From Acer yangbiense (lineage: Eukaryota > Streptophyta > Magnoliopsida > Sapindales > Sapindaceae), in assembly GCA_008009225.1 (NCBI GenBank), contig CM017771.1, forward strand, positions 41,366,873 through 41,430,872: 64,000 bases of DNA, written 5' to 3'. A model generated the notes under the pieces. That model was not told where the DNA came from. It did not search any database and worked only from the letters and a program-made list of their open reading frames with translations. Of this stretch, positions 35,991 through 45,948 are shown piece by piece; position 1 is the stretch's first letter; each line of letters begins with the position of its first letter. Both the position numbers and the translations under genes were made by a program.

Positions 35991-37647
35991 CTGTAGTAGT
36001 GTCACTATGAACCCTAAACAACTTCCCACCGAAATGCCTAACCGATTAAGGAGAAGGGGTCAAGGCGGGATCGATTTGTTACAATTAATGGTTTAGATTA
36101 TCGTGGTTGATATACCCTCCGACAATCTATCCTAATCACTATGTTCTCAATCCATCAAGGGTGTCAATCCAATCAAGATTCTATAACAAATTATTCTAAA
36201 CAAGAGTATAATCAACTAGTGAGTATACATGTCAATTATATAATGAATAAAATCTAGTTATAAAATGAATAGAACACAAATAGAGATTCAATATATATTA
36301 AAACTTAAGTAAAACCCAATCCAAATGTTCTCACATCAAAACCCTAGAAAGGGGATTTAGTTACACATATTACAATCAAAAGGAAGGCAAGTAAAAGATT
36401 AGGAAATCACCTTTGGGCCTCATTTTGTAGAGCTTGATCATTTCCTTGCCTTTGATGCTCCTTGTTTAAAGAGTGGATGATGAGGATGTGTCTAGATAGG
36501 TGAAGTCAAATAGGAAGTGACTAAGGAGATATGTGGAGAAGATGAGAAGAAAGGAATGATTGGGGGAAAGTAATCTAGATTAAAAGTTGAGTTTGAGATG
36601 GAAGAGATTAGTCTAAGTAAAGAAATGGAGGATGTTGAGAGTTGATTGATGGTGATCCTAGGTTGAAGAAAGGATTCTAGGATGATTTCAAATGGAAAAC
36701 AAGGGTGAATTTATAGGGAATTCAAATTAGGTCTCAGGTGGTCAGTTACCAAAACACCACATATCTTGGTAAATTACCATCTTGACCCCTCAAAGGGGTG
36801 CATCTTGTAATTTTCTTGGCCAATCAGCCAATCATAGTTGAATGCTGTAAGGTTTCTCGCGGTGGCTTCAGGCGACATGTAGGGGTAACGCAATCAGGTT
36901 TAGAAATTTACTTCTTGTCGCTGTGGCGACATCAAAATGCAAACCGTGACATTTGCAGGGCATTACCGCGGTGAGTTTCACGATGACAACAAAGGCAACA
37001 CCAATAGTGTGATTGGAAGATCGTGGCTTGGAGATTCAGCGGTTTGGTGAGTCGGGAAGGTGCCGATTATGGTCACATTGTTCTTGCCATTCTTTTGGGC
37101 CAAAAATTAGCCGGAGATAGGCCAGGAATGGCCACTTCCAGGCGGCGGCTGCAAGCTAGGGTATACATGTTGTGAATAGAGGCAAGTTGCAAGGAAGAAA
37201 AAGAAGGAGATGGGGTGCATTCAGCGTGTAAGGTTCCCATTTATTGATTGGCTTATTTCATGGACAAACCACATATTGGGGTTGAAATTGTAAGGGTAGT
37301 CTAGGTGATTGAGGATCAAGCTTAAAGGCCTTTTCAAGACCTCAAGGTGACAAGCACTCCAAAGGTATATCTATAAGTGCTTAGTTTCTTTGAAGAGATT
37401 TAGTTGCACACACTCACTTGCCATGCTTGCATATATGCTCATTGATCTCGTGCGCATTCTCTTCACATGTCACATTTCACACTTACACTTTGTTGTTGAA
37501 TATTGTTGTGTGTTTATGTGTCTTGTAATTCATTTCCCGATATTGTTTGGAAATGTCCACGCATGCACTAATGTGTGCTTGGTTTAGCGTGAAGACTACC
37601 CACGGAGAATGCCCTTGGCTTCTTCTTTGGTTTCACCACTTTTGGTG

Positions 37648-37922
37648 AATCAACGGTTTGATCGGCGACGATGACCGCCGAATGAAACCACCATTTGTGT
37701 CCAAAAGTTTCTAGAGCATTTCTGTGATATTGATCGGCGGCCACGACCACCGTTCAAAACCGCCGATCAGACCTGGTTGATTTAATCTCTCGGGTTTGAT
37801 TCTACGGTTGAATCGACGGTTTGGTAACTGCCGAATGAAACCGCCGTTGTTCCCCTGTTCTTCTCGGGTTCAATTTGGCGGTTGTGATCGGTGGCCTGGC
37901 CACCGAATGAAACCGCCGATCG
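37648..37922. repeat. GC-rich palindromic array in LTR U3
   Basis: Same CGGCGGTT/AACCGCCG array as in the sister LTRs. Confidence 0.8.
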
Positions 37923-37972
37923 TGCGCTTTCAGGGGCAAACTTGTTTTTTCACATGCTTTGTTTTTGATGTC

Positions 37973-37980
37973 TATAAATA
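37973..37980 (+). promoter_or_regulatory. LTR TATA box (TATAAATA)
   Basis: Follows the palindromic array at the conserved spacing. Confidence 0.65.
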
Positions 37981-38418
37981 CATCACTTTCTCATCTCTTT
38001 GAACCTAACTCTTTCAATACAAGAACCCCTAAAGTCTATATAGAGATTTGTGAGAGAAAAGGCAATCAAGATTGCTCATTTAAACACTCAAAACCATTTT
38101 CATATGCATTAAACTTCATCTAGCATATTCTAGCATATCTAGGATGCTTACTTACATGGGTCTTTCATCAACACACTTGCTTTGGTAAGTTCTTCACTAT
38201 TATCATATATAATTAGTGTTTTATTTATCAAGGCATCTTTTTTATTACTTATATGTTCTTAGATTAATTTATAATATTCAAGATAAAGATTGTTGTGTTG
38301 ATATGATTGAGTGTTGTATTGTGATAGCTATTTAGGTTTATTTAATCTATGTTTAGCTAAGGTTTATGACATGTCATTTAGTTATTTATATCTAGGATTG
38401 TTTTAATTGCAATATTAT

Positions 38419-39924
38419 TGATCGAGCCATTACATACATAGAAATACACCCCTTATTTCCGATACTTGTGATTAACTTTCGAGTAAATTCATGAAATTTA
38501 TGGCTCGATGTTGATTGTACAGGTAATTTTTGGATTCTGGGTTGAAGAATGAAGGAGCTCGGTGATTTTGGGCTAAAAGCGGCGAATGGAGAGCTTTCGG
38601 GGGCAAAATGGTCATCGGATAAGAAAAGAAACAATCGGCGGTTCAATTCTGCGACCTGACCGCAGATTGAAACCGCCGTTTTCCTCTAGAAGCATCAGGT
38701 CAATTCGGCGGCCAGAATTCACCCGCCGATCCAACCACTGATTCCATTCTGTGGTTTCGTTCTGCGGCCTGGCTGTAGATTGAAACCTTAGAATGCGCAC
38801 CACGTCAGCAACACCGGGATTTCAACCCTAGCTCATGGGACCACATATATATATATATATCCCCCTTTTCTCCTTCCCTCATCAATCCCTACCATTTCAT
38901 GAAACCCTAACCTCTTTCTAACCTCTCTAACCTCTCTCTAACTTCCATTACTCCACATCTCCACCATCAATCTATTCCACCAACATTCTTCCACCTCATC
39001 TTGGAAATTTATTGAAGAGAGAAGAAAAGATTCACCAAGGTCAAGGGAATCTCAAGCACATTGAAGATCAAGAAGACTTGTGAAGGCATTTATGGGTTTT
39101 CTCTACAACTTTGTTCTTTTCATTTCTATTTCCATTATGTGTAACTAAACCCTTTTTATTGGGGAATTGATGAGACAACTTATGTGATACTCCCATGTAA
39201 TTGAACTAGTCATATATTTATTAAATCCTCTCTTGGTATATTTTAATTTCATTGCCTTGAAGTTGCCATTTTACTTGTTAATATTGGGGTTCAATTTGGC
39301 TTGTTGTAGAATGGTTCACATATGAAGGTTGTGGTTTAGGGTTTGAAAGGCTTTCAACTCATTCTCCAATCTTGAGCATATATGAAATTGAATATTGATG
39401 CATGCATGTGTTATATGGTACAAGACTTTTAATTTGTTCTTGAGAACATTGTTTGGGCTAATACTTATAGTGGGGTTCACTTGAGTAGGAGCTTGAACTT
39501 ATACTCTTACCAAGACTCATAGTAGGGCTTACTTGAGTCAAGGTTTGAAATTGCACATTAATGAGTTAAATCAATTTAAGAACAACCCTTGAGTAGGATG
39601 AAAGTGTTTAATTGGACTAGTTCATTACATTAGGAAATCTTTTAGTTGTCAACTCAATTCCCCAATATCCACCATCATATATCACACCTTTCATTTACAT
39701 TACTTGTTTTAGATTAATTAATTTCACTTGTTTAGTTGTGAAAACAAATTCCAAACCCAAAAATGAATTTTACTTTTCTGCACATAGTTTAGATTAGTGT
39801 ACATAGTTTAGTTTTAGCCAAGTATCCTCCCTTTCCCTGAGGAACGATCCCGCTTGCCATTATACATTTTATTCGATTTGTGTATTCCAAGTGTGGAATT
39901 TTGGTACTTGTAAAAGTGCGATCA
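38419..39924 (+). mobile_element. Solo LTR of another family, TSD ATTAT
   Basis: The element starts TGATCGAGCC and ends GTGCGATCA. TSD ATTAT lies at 38414-38418 and 39925-39929. The length is 1506 bp. A (TA)n-type TATA region lies at about 38845-38862. The end block CCTGAGGAACGATCCCG is typical of gypsy LTR U5 ends. U3 contains the same CGGCGG half-sites as the surrounding Sirevirus-type LTR (38635-38790). Confidence 0.88.
38635..38790. repeat. CGGCGG/CCGCC half-site cluster in the U3 of the nested LTR
   Basis: Several CGGCGGTTCAATTC and GAAACCGCCG half-sites and relics, in a different LTR family from the other arrays. Confidence 0.7.
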
Positions 39925-40820
39925 ATTATCATCCTAGATAAGCATATAGGGTTCCCTAGCTCTAAATTGCATTTTGGATATTTCATATATTCACATAGGA
40001 GTTATTATCTCTTCATTGAGAACTAAGTCTTGTGTTGCTTCCGGGATTAGGTTGCTTAAATCACAAGCAATTGAACTAGGTTCACTTATACCGGGATTAT
40101 GTTGTATTCATCTTACCATTAGTGGATTCGAGGTTCGAGTGTGGCGCAATTACCAGCCCGTGGTTTTTCTTGTGAGGGTTTCCGCGTAAATATCAAGTGT
40201 TATTTAATATTCCACACATATTACACTTGCTATATTATATTGACTAGTTAGGGGTTTTTTTCGTAATCTTGACCTTACACGAAAATTGGGTAAAATTAGT
40301 TAAAATCTATTCACCCCCCTCTAGATAGTTTTATACACACCATGCATTATTTGTTTCACAGCGTTGGGCCGGGGTGCATGCAGTCTTAAGTCTTTTGTCT
40401 TCTTTTGGGGTGTAATCAATGGTGAGCTAGGGTGTATTTAGAGGCCCAAACCAGCCTCACAAACGCATCGTTTCACTTAAGTTGTGGGCGTGGGCTATTA
40501 TGTGTTGGGCCTATTGACTTGGGCATGCTGATTGCCCACAAGTGAAACACAGCGTTTCGTTAATGCTGCATGGGTTGTTGTGATTTGAGTGGAAAATTGC
40601 AATTTAGCCCCTTTATTCTTCCAAATTCACGATAACTTCAATTCTTCCTTCAATATTTACACTTTTGCCCCTAATTCTCCATTATTACTTCAATGCCCAT
40701 GAACTTTGTAAATACCTGAAAACAATTAATTTACACAATTAAATCATGGGATATTGCCTGAGAATTAAGCAAAAAAAGAAGGAAGTGAGGGCCAAAATCA
40801 TACCAATTTTGGTTCGATCA

Positions 40821-41250
40821 AGGAACCAAAGAAGAATTTTCTGTATTTGCCAAGACTGCTTGAAGCTGAGAGAGTTTATGGGAAACATCATGCTAGCCCA
40901 TAAGGGAGTCGGGATCGATATACCCACAGCAAGCCACATGGGAACCAGAACCAGAACCAAGATCGAGGTCATCCCGATTCCCCCAGTATTGGGATACGTT
41001 GTAGATAAGGCCCAGAAGGTTCTGATACCGCACCACCCCGGCACCCCGATACCAAAAGCGCCGGTACTGCGATCTAGGATGAGCGGTGTCTCTGTACTGT
41101 GGTTTCCTCCTTTGGCCAACTTACCAAGCATTCACCAACCACCCCTGTATAAAGAATGATACCCATGAAGGACCGGTAAAACCAAGAGTAAAACAACGCC
41201 ACAAGAATGTCAACATGCAGTAACATCCAGTAACATCCAGTAATGCCATT
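40821..41250. other. Unassigned GC-rich block between LTRs
   Basis: Target DNA right of the LTR ending at 40820. It is more GC-rich than its surroundings, with repeated GGTACTGC/CCCCGATACC-like words. ORFs on both strands cross it (one continues into the LTR at its left), and I recognise no protein. It could be U3 of the gypsy LTR at 24207. Confidence 0.4.
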
Positions 41251-41287
41251 TGAAACAAATATTATAGCGTGCGTCTAATACAACCTA

Positions 41288-41291
<4 letters not shown>

Positions 41292-41318
<27 letters not shown>

Positions 41319-41319
41319 T
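41292..41319. repeat. Poly-G run of about 28 in LTR
   Basis: Expansion of the conserved C/G-run near the LTR 3' end. Confidence 0.9.
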
Positions 41320-42320
41320 GAATGTGTTGTGAATCCGATTATTACCAAATTTTTTGGATTAGTAAATATTACAAAATTAACCCAATTCAACAAACAATAA
41401 AATCAAGTATAAAATACGAAAATTAAAGAATATTTGATTTTTACGTGGAAACCTTCAATAAGGAAAAATTACGAGCTATTATGCTAGCCACACATAGTCA
41501 CCGAAATCCACTATATGAATAAAATGTTACACCCTCAATCGATACACGGACTCTCACCCTAGACAACCTCAGGCTATGGACACTACCACTCACTACTCTT
41601 GGTTCAATCCCTAGTGATATCCCCCGATCACTACTCTTGGCGTGATCACCTCCTACTCTACCCGCAGGCCTTTTACAGTGGCACTTGACCAATTGCTTGT
41701 GAATTAAGCAACTTAGTCACAAGACTTAATTCTTAAGAAGAGATCAATAACCTATGTGAATATGCAATGATATTCAACATGCAATTAATGCTAGGCAATA
41801 CTAAATGCTTATCTAGGATTAAATGATGTCAATAAAATCAATCCTAGATATCATATTGCTATATGTCATGTATACAACTTAGCTATGTAAAGGATAACAA
41901 ATCCTAGATACAATAGCTATCACAAACAATCTCAATCAATCAACGAGATAAATTAGCTAGATGATATATGAACTTAGAATCCTAGCCATCACAAAACAAC
42001 AACACAATCAATCAACACAAATATCTCAACTTGTAAATAAATCTTAATCTAAATGCCAACAAGTCATAAATGAGATTTCTTGCTAAGTAAGAACACAAAA
42101 ATAGATGAGATGGTGTTCAACTTACCAAGTCATGTGTGTTGAAAAAGACCTATGCATGAGCACATCCTAGATGATGCTTAGATGATGATTTATACACATG
42201 GAAATAAGTTGGGAGAGTTAAAGAAGCAATCTTGGTGCTTTCTCTCACTAGGGAACTCTTAATCTCTCTCTAGGGTTTTGTAGTTTTTGTTCCTTAAAGA
42301 CAAATGATGAGAAAGAGATG

Positions 42321-42328
42321 TATTTATA
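42321..42328 (-). promoter_or_regulatory. LTR TATA box (minus strand)
   Basis: TATAAATA at the conserved LTR position. Confidence 0.6.
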
Positions 42329-43019
42329 GTTCTTAGATGATAGCCCTATAAATTTCATGAATTTCCCTTCAAAAATGAGTCAAATAGGACTCCAAATGAG
42401 TAAGATATGGCCAAATTATGAAACAGGGGTGGAGCAGTGCGCCGGTTTATTGGCTGGTATACTACCCGCGCAGTCACCCATGCACTGGCAAATTAGCATA
42501 ACAACTCAAGATTCGAGCGCCCCAAACCATGACCAAACGACATCGAAACCTTTTGTATGATATACCATTGAGGTTTTGATGTCTGTAGAAAAAGTTATGG
42601 TCATTAGAGTGACCAAAGGTCAGATTTGGAAAATAGCAGAGATGCCCTGTTTTAGTAGTCACTTTAGAGATATCAAAACCAATCCAAACGATCATGAAAT
42701 ATTACGAATAATATACCGTTGGAAAGGTATGGGTGTCTATTTGCATTGAAATTTTCAAAACTCATTTTGAAGTTTTGTATAAAAAGTTATGGTCACAAGA
42801 CCATACAAAGGTCAGTTTTGAAAATCATTTAAATCATTGAAATCCAATCTTTTGAAACTAGACACTTTACTCCAAACAACTAAACTAAAACTAACACTTA
42901 TCCAAGATAAGAATAGGACCTCCTCAAATGGTCAACCATCATGCTAAGACATGCATACCATCGTGCAAGCGTGGATGTTTCCAATCACACAAACGGAAAT
43001 GAATTACTAGACACTTGAT

Positions 43020-45213
43020 CGAACCAAAATTGTGATGATTTTAACCCTCACTTCCTTCTCTTTTTACTTGATTTTCGGGCAATATCCCGTGATTTAATGG
43101 TGTGAATTAAGTTTTTTCAAGTATTTCTACAGATCAGGGGCATTGGTGTAATTTTGGCAAATTAGGGGTAAAAGTGTAATTAATCGATAGAGGATTGAAG
43201 ATATCATGATATTGTAAGAGATCAGGGGCCTAATTGCAATTAATCACGCAAAGCTGGCAAGCAGGTGCCATGCCATTAAAAGATACAGTGTGTTTTGGCT
43301 AATAAATGATTATGGGCTTCTTAGCGCACCCACACTCATCTCTTTGCGTGCCCACATTGCAGACCAAATAGTGGCCCAAGTGACTTATGTGTAGCCTTTA
43401 AGCGTAGCCCAAGCCACCTCTAATTGCACCCTAATGAAGGTGAAGCAAGCGTGGCCCAAACGCGTGGCCCAAACGCGTGGCCCAAGTGAATCAAGTACAG
43501 GCTGTGTGCACCCCATTCCTTTTCTAAACGCACCCCATATGAGGCAAAGAAGAGCAAGTCTACGTGCACCCCTACTTAGTGCTAAATGCACCTCATTTGT
43601 CTTCAAACTTCATCTTCTTCCTAGTGTGCAAAAAGCCATTAACGACCAAACTAAGCTTTTTACGGCCGTTGGAAATCGAGCTACTGTCGGCCATTTTTTG
43701 ACCCAAATTAACAGTGAACCCAACGGCAACCTAGTCGTTCCTCTTCTTGGTCCTCTAACGGCCATAATCCAAGTTGTCAAATCATGCCTCGATCTCCCCG
43801 ATGTTGCCACTTCCCAAATCGCGATCAAACTGCGTAAATCAACGTCGCGGTTTGCATCTCAATATCACCATGGTGACAGGGAGTTGTTTTTGGCCCAGAT
43901 CGTGTCGCCCTAAGTGTCACCTCGAAACCAAATCGCGAAACCATCTCTGTTCATTTATGATTGGTGGAGAAAATTACAAGAAGGCCCCACAGAAGGGCCA
44001 AAATGGCAATTTGACAAGTTCAGGGCTGTTTTGGTAATTGACCACCTGAGACCTAATTTGAAAACCCTATAAATTCATCACTATTTTTCCCTTTTAGACA
44101 ACTCTTGACAACCAAGAAACCTCCTTTCTCCACCATTCCTAATCCCACCATTCTCCTATCCAATAAACACTTAGATTACTCCACCTAAATCACTCATCTC
44201 TTCCCATCTTCTCCACCCATTTCCTTTATCACTTTCCATTTGACTCCACCTGTCTAGACATATCCTCATCACCCAATCTTTGCACAAGATTCAAGCAAGG
44301 AAACTCAAGGACGGATTAAGCTCACAAGAGAGACCCAAGGGTGATTTCTTTACATTTTACTTCATTTTCTTGTTTGTTATTATGTGTAATTAAACCCCCA
44401 TTTTAGGGGATGATTTGAGAGACTTTTTAGACATGAGTATTTATTAAAGCTTTGAATATTATGTTTGCATGATTATAGTTCTATTTACTTTTTAATTAGA
44501 TCTTGCACTTATGTGATTGATTGAGTTATTGACACACTTGTTAATTACAATATGTTGTAGGATTTACTTGTGATAAAATTGATTGAGTTATTGACACACT
44601 TGATTGATTGTAGCACATAGTGAATAGGATAGGCTTTTGGAGGGATGATCAACCACGATTGCCTAGGCCTTTGATCTTTACTAACCGATCCCACCTTGAC
44701 CCCCTTTCCTTAATCGGTTAGGCATTTTGGTGGGAAGTTGTTCAGGATTCGTAGTGATGACCTAAACAACAATTCCGAATGAGATCGGTCCTTGATTATG
44801 TAAATAGTACGTTAATGAAGCAATGTATGAATTGCTCATAGTCTATTATCTACTCTATCATTTCCCTAGAATTCCTATTAATTGTTAAATCCATTTTCTT
44901 ATCTAGGTTGTTTGTATTGGATTCCTATCTCCATTCATTTTCTCTTTACATTTTTGTACATTTACTTTACATGCATTGTTTGGTGGTTTCTCAAACCACA
45001 CACTATCCAACTAATCATGATTTATTTTATTGCACACTAGTTAAACTAACTTAGATTAGATAGCAAATCAATTAATCTAACCTAATCCATGTGGAACGAA
45101 TCTTAAGCTTACCACTTTACTAATTTTCAAAGCTTAAAGTATATTGCGTAAGAATTTATTTATAAACATCTTTTGATAATTTACAATTTGGTAACAATAC
45201 AAAAAATGAGTCA
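43020..45213 (+). mobile_element. 5' LTR of an internally deleted gypsy element
   Basis: The LTR starts TGATCGAACCAAAATT and ends at GAGTCA, a few bases before a tRNA-Asp primer site. It is colinear with the minus-strand LTRs at 25124 and 25252. The long ORF at 43434-43913 lies in U3 and shows no protein similarity I recognise. Confidence 0.78.
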
Positions 45214-45219
45214 TAAAAA

Positions 45220-45286
45220 TGGCACCGCTGCTGAGGATCGAACCTAGGTCACTCGCATGATAGGCGGGAATACTCACCACTATACT
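45220..45286 (-). pseudogene. Captured tRNA-Asp(GUC) sequence in the primer region
   Basis: The minus strand matches plant tRNA-Asp from about nucleotide 9 to the CCA end: AGTATAGTGGTGAGTATTCC, an anticodon arm reading CCTATCATG where tRNA-Asp has CCTGTCACG, a T-arm GGTTCGATCC, and a 3' end with CCA. About ten differences are visible, mostly transitions. The first 8 nt of the tRNA are absent and there is no promoter context, so this is not a functional tRNA gene. It is embedded between two primer-binding sites of the gypsy element. Confidence 0.85.
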
Positions 45287-45294
45287 CATCAAAA

Positions 45295-45313
45295 TGGCAC
45301 CGCTGCTAGGGAT
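45295..45313 (+). promoter_or_regulatory. Second (inner) primer-binding site, tRNA-Asp type
   Basis: TGGCACCGCTGCTAGGGAT repeats the first site (45220, TGGCACCGCTGCTGAGGAT) 75 bp downstream. Confidence 0.8.
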
Positions 45314-45435
45314 TGGTGTTTAGATTTTTTTGATTTGTGTTATTTCTTTTTATAAGTTAGATTTTCTTGGTAGTGTGTCATTTTTTTTTTCATGGTCTTG
45401 CTTTCGTTTTCTTTTTTGTTTTATTTTCAGGAACA

Positions 45436-45948
45436 ATGGATCCTTTTGACTTGCAATTGGCACAATTCAACTGGGACATGGAGTTATTTGCCTCAAGGCA
45501 CTCAAGGGAAGAAAGAGCTCATGACTCGAATTCTTCCAATACGGGGCCGAATGATGGGAATCTCGAGGAAAAAATGATATAGGCTATCCGAGCATCACAA
45601 ATGTCATACGAGCAAGCTTTGAAAGAATGTTTGGAGGCAAGTGCACTTAGGTTTTCAGGATTAGAAGCTTCGTTGAGAAGAATAGAAGTGCACATTGGAG
45701 CCATCATGGAAGCCATGCAAGGGAAAGAGAGCCAAGAGTTCCTAAGTCCACCAATGCTAGAAGAAGCTACCACCATCCCATGGAATGGTGAGAATGTAGA
45801 GCACAATTATGTTCACAATTTTACTAATGAGTCTTCTAGTGTTATAGGTGAAGAAGTAGGAGAAGAGGAGATGAATGAAGAAATGAAGGAATCGAAGCCT
45901 TATGTCCCTCCTACTATTTCTCAAAGCCGCCTACTCAAAAGCATTTGA
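45436..45948 (+). pseudogene. Short gag-type ORF of the gypsy derivative, one amber stop
   Basis: One frame runs from the ATG (MDPFDLQLAQFNWD) to a TGA at 45946, with a single TAG at 45580-45582. After the stop it reads ALRFSGLEASLRRIEVHIGA and ...KPYVPPTISQSRL, which resembles the spacer C-terminal of gag in Athila/Tat elements (..LEVQ.GQ.A.., ..YVPP.PFPQRL..). Downstream in the same region VNIYLPLL continues that pattern beyond the stop. No pol domains follow, so the element is internally deleted. Whether the TAG is decay or is read through cannot be told here. Confidence 0.7.

Larger units (their letters stand above)
30956..36001. mobile_element. CACTA (En/Spm-type) transposon, TSD TCA
   Basis: The left end CACTACTACAAAAAA and right end (complement) CACTACTACAGAAAA are inverted. 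TSD TCA lies at 30953-30955 and 36002-36004. The empty site is seen in the sister LTR at about 25675-25690 (CATCACTATGAACC). The subterminal regions are packed with GATCACTTTTT-type repeats. No transposase is recognisable; without the nested LINE the element is about 1.8 kb, so it is non-autonomous. Confidence 0.93.
37227..40358 (+). mobile_element. Sirevirus-type solo LTR, TSD CAGCG
   Basis: The element starts TGTAAGGTTCCC and ends TTTGTTTCA. TSD CAGCG lies at 37222-37226 and 40359-40363. Its own length without the nested LTR at 38419-39924 is about 1.62 kb. TATA box at 37973-37980. Confidence 0.92.
25124..40820 (-). mobile_element. Gypsy-type solo LTR (own DNA about 2.1 kb) with all nested insertions; TSD AGGGA/AGGAA
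   Basis: The plus-strand ends are TGATGTGGCC and GGTTCGATCA (LTR orientation TGATCGAACC to CATCA). Flanks are AGGGA (25119-25123) and AGGAA (40821-40825). Removing three direct insertions (25252-30644, 30956-36001, 37227-40358) plus their TSDs leaves about 2113 bp, colinear with the related LTRs at 25252 and 43020. Shared blocks include GGAACGAATC, the direct-repeat region near CCGATTAAGG, and the 5' TGATCGAACCAAAATT. Confidence 0.82.
41251..43019 (-). mobile_element. Partial LTR, same subfamily as 20022-22616
   Basis: The element starts TGAAACAAATATT, with a long G-run, the ACGTGGAAACC block, the stem-loop TATCTAGGATT..AATCCTAGATA, TATTTATA (42321-42328) and two to three copies of a GTTATGGTCA...GACCAAAGGTCA module (42540-42820). 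The outer (U3) end is missing where the LTR at 43020 begins. Confidence 0.8.

Noticed and set aside
43434..43913. 159-codon plus-strand ORF
   Set aside because: Lies in U3 of a gypsy LTR, overlaps ORFs on the other strand and resembles no protein I know.
45220..45286. Functional tRNA-Asp gene
   Set aside because: The 5' acceptor half is missing, the anticodon loop is changed, and it lies in a retrotransposon primer region.
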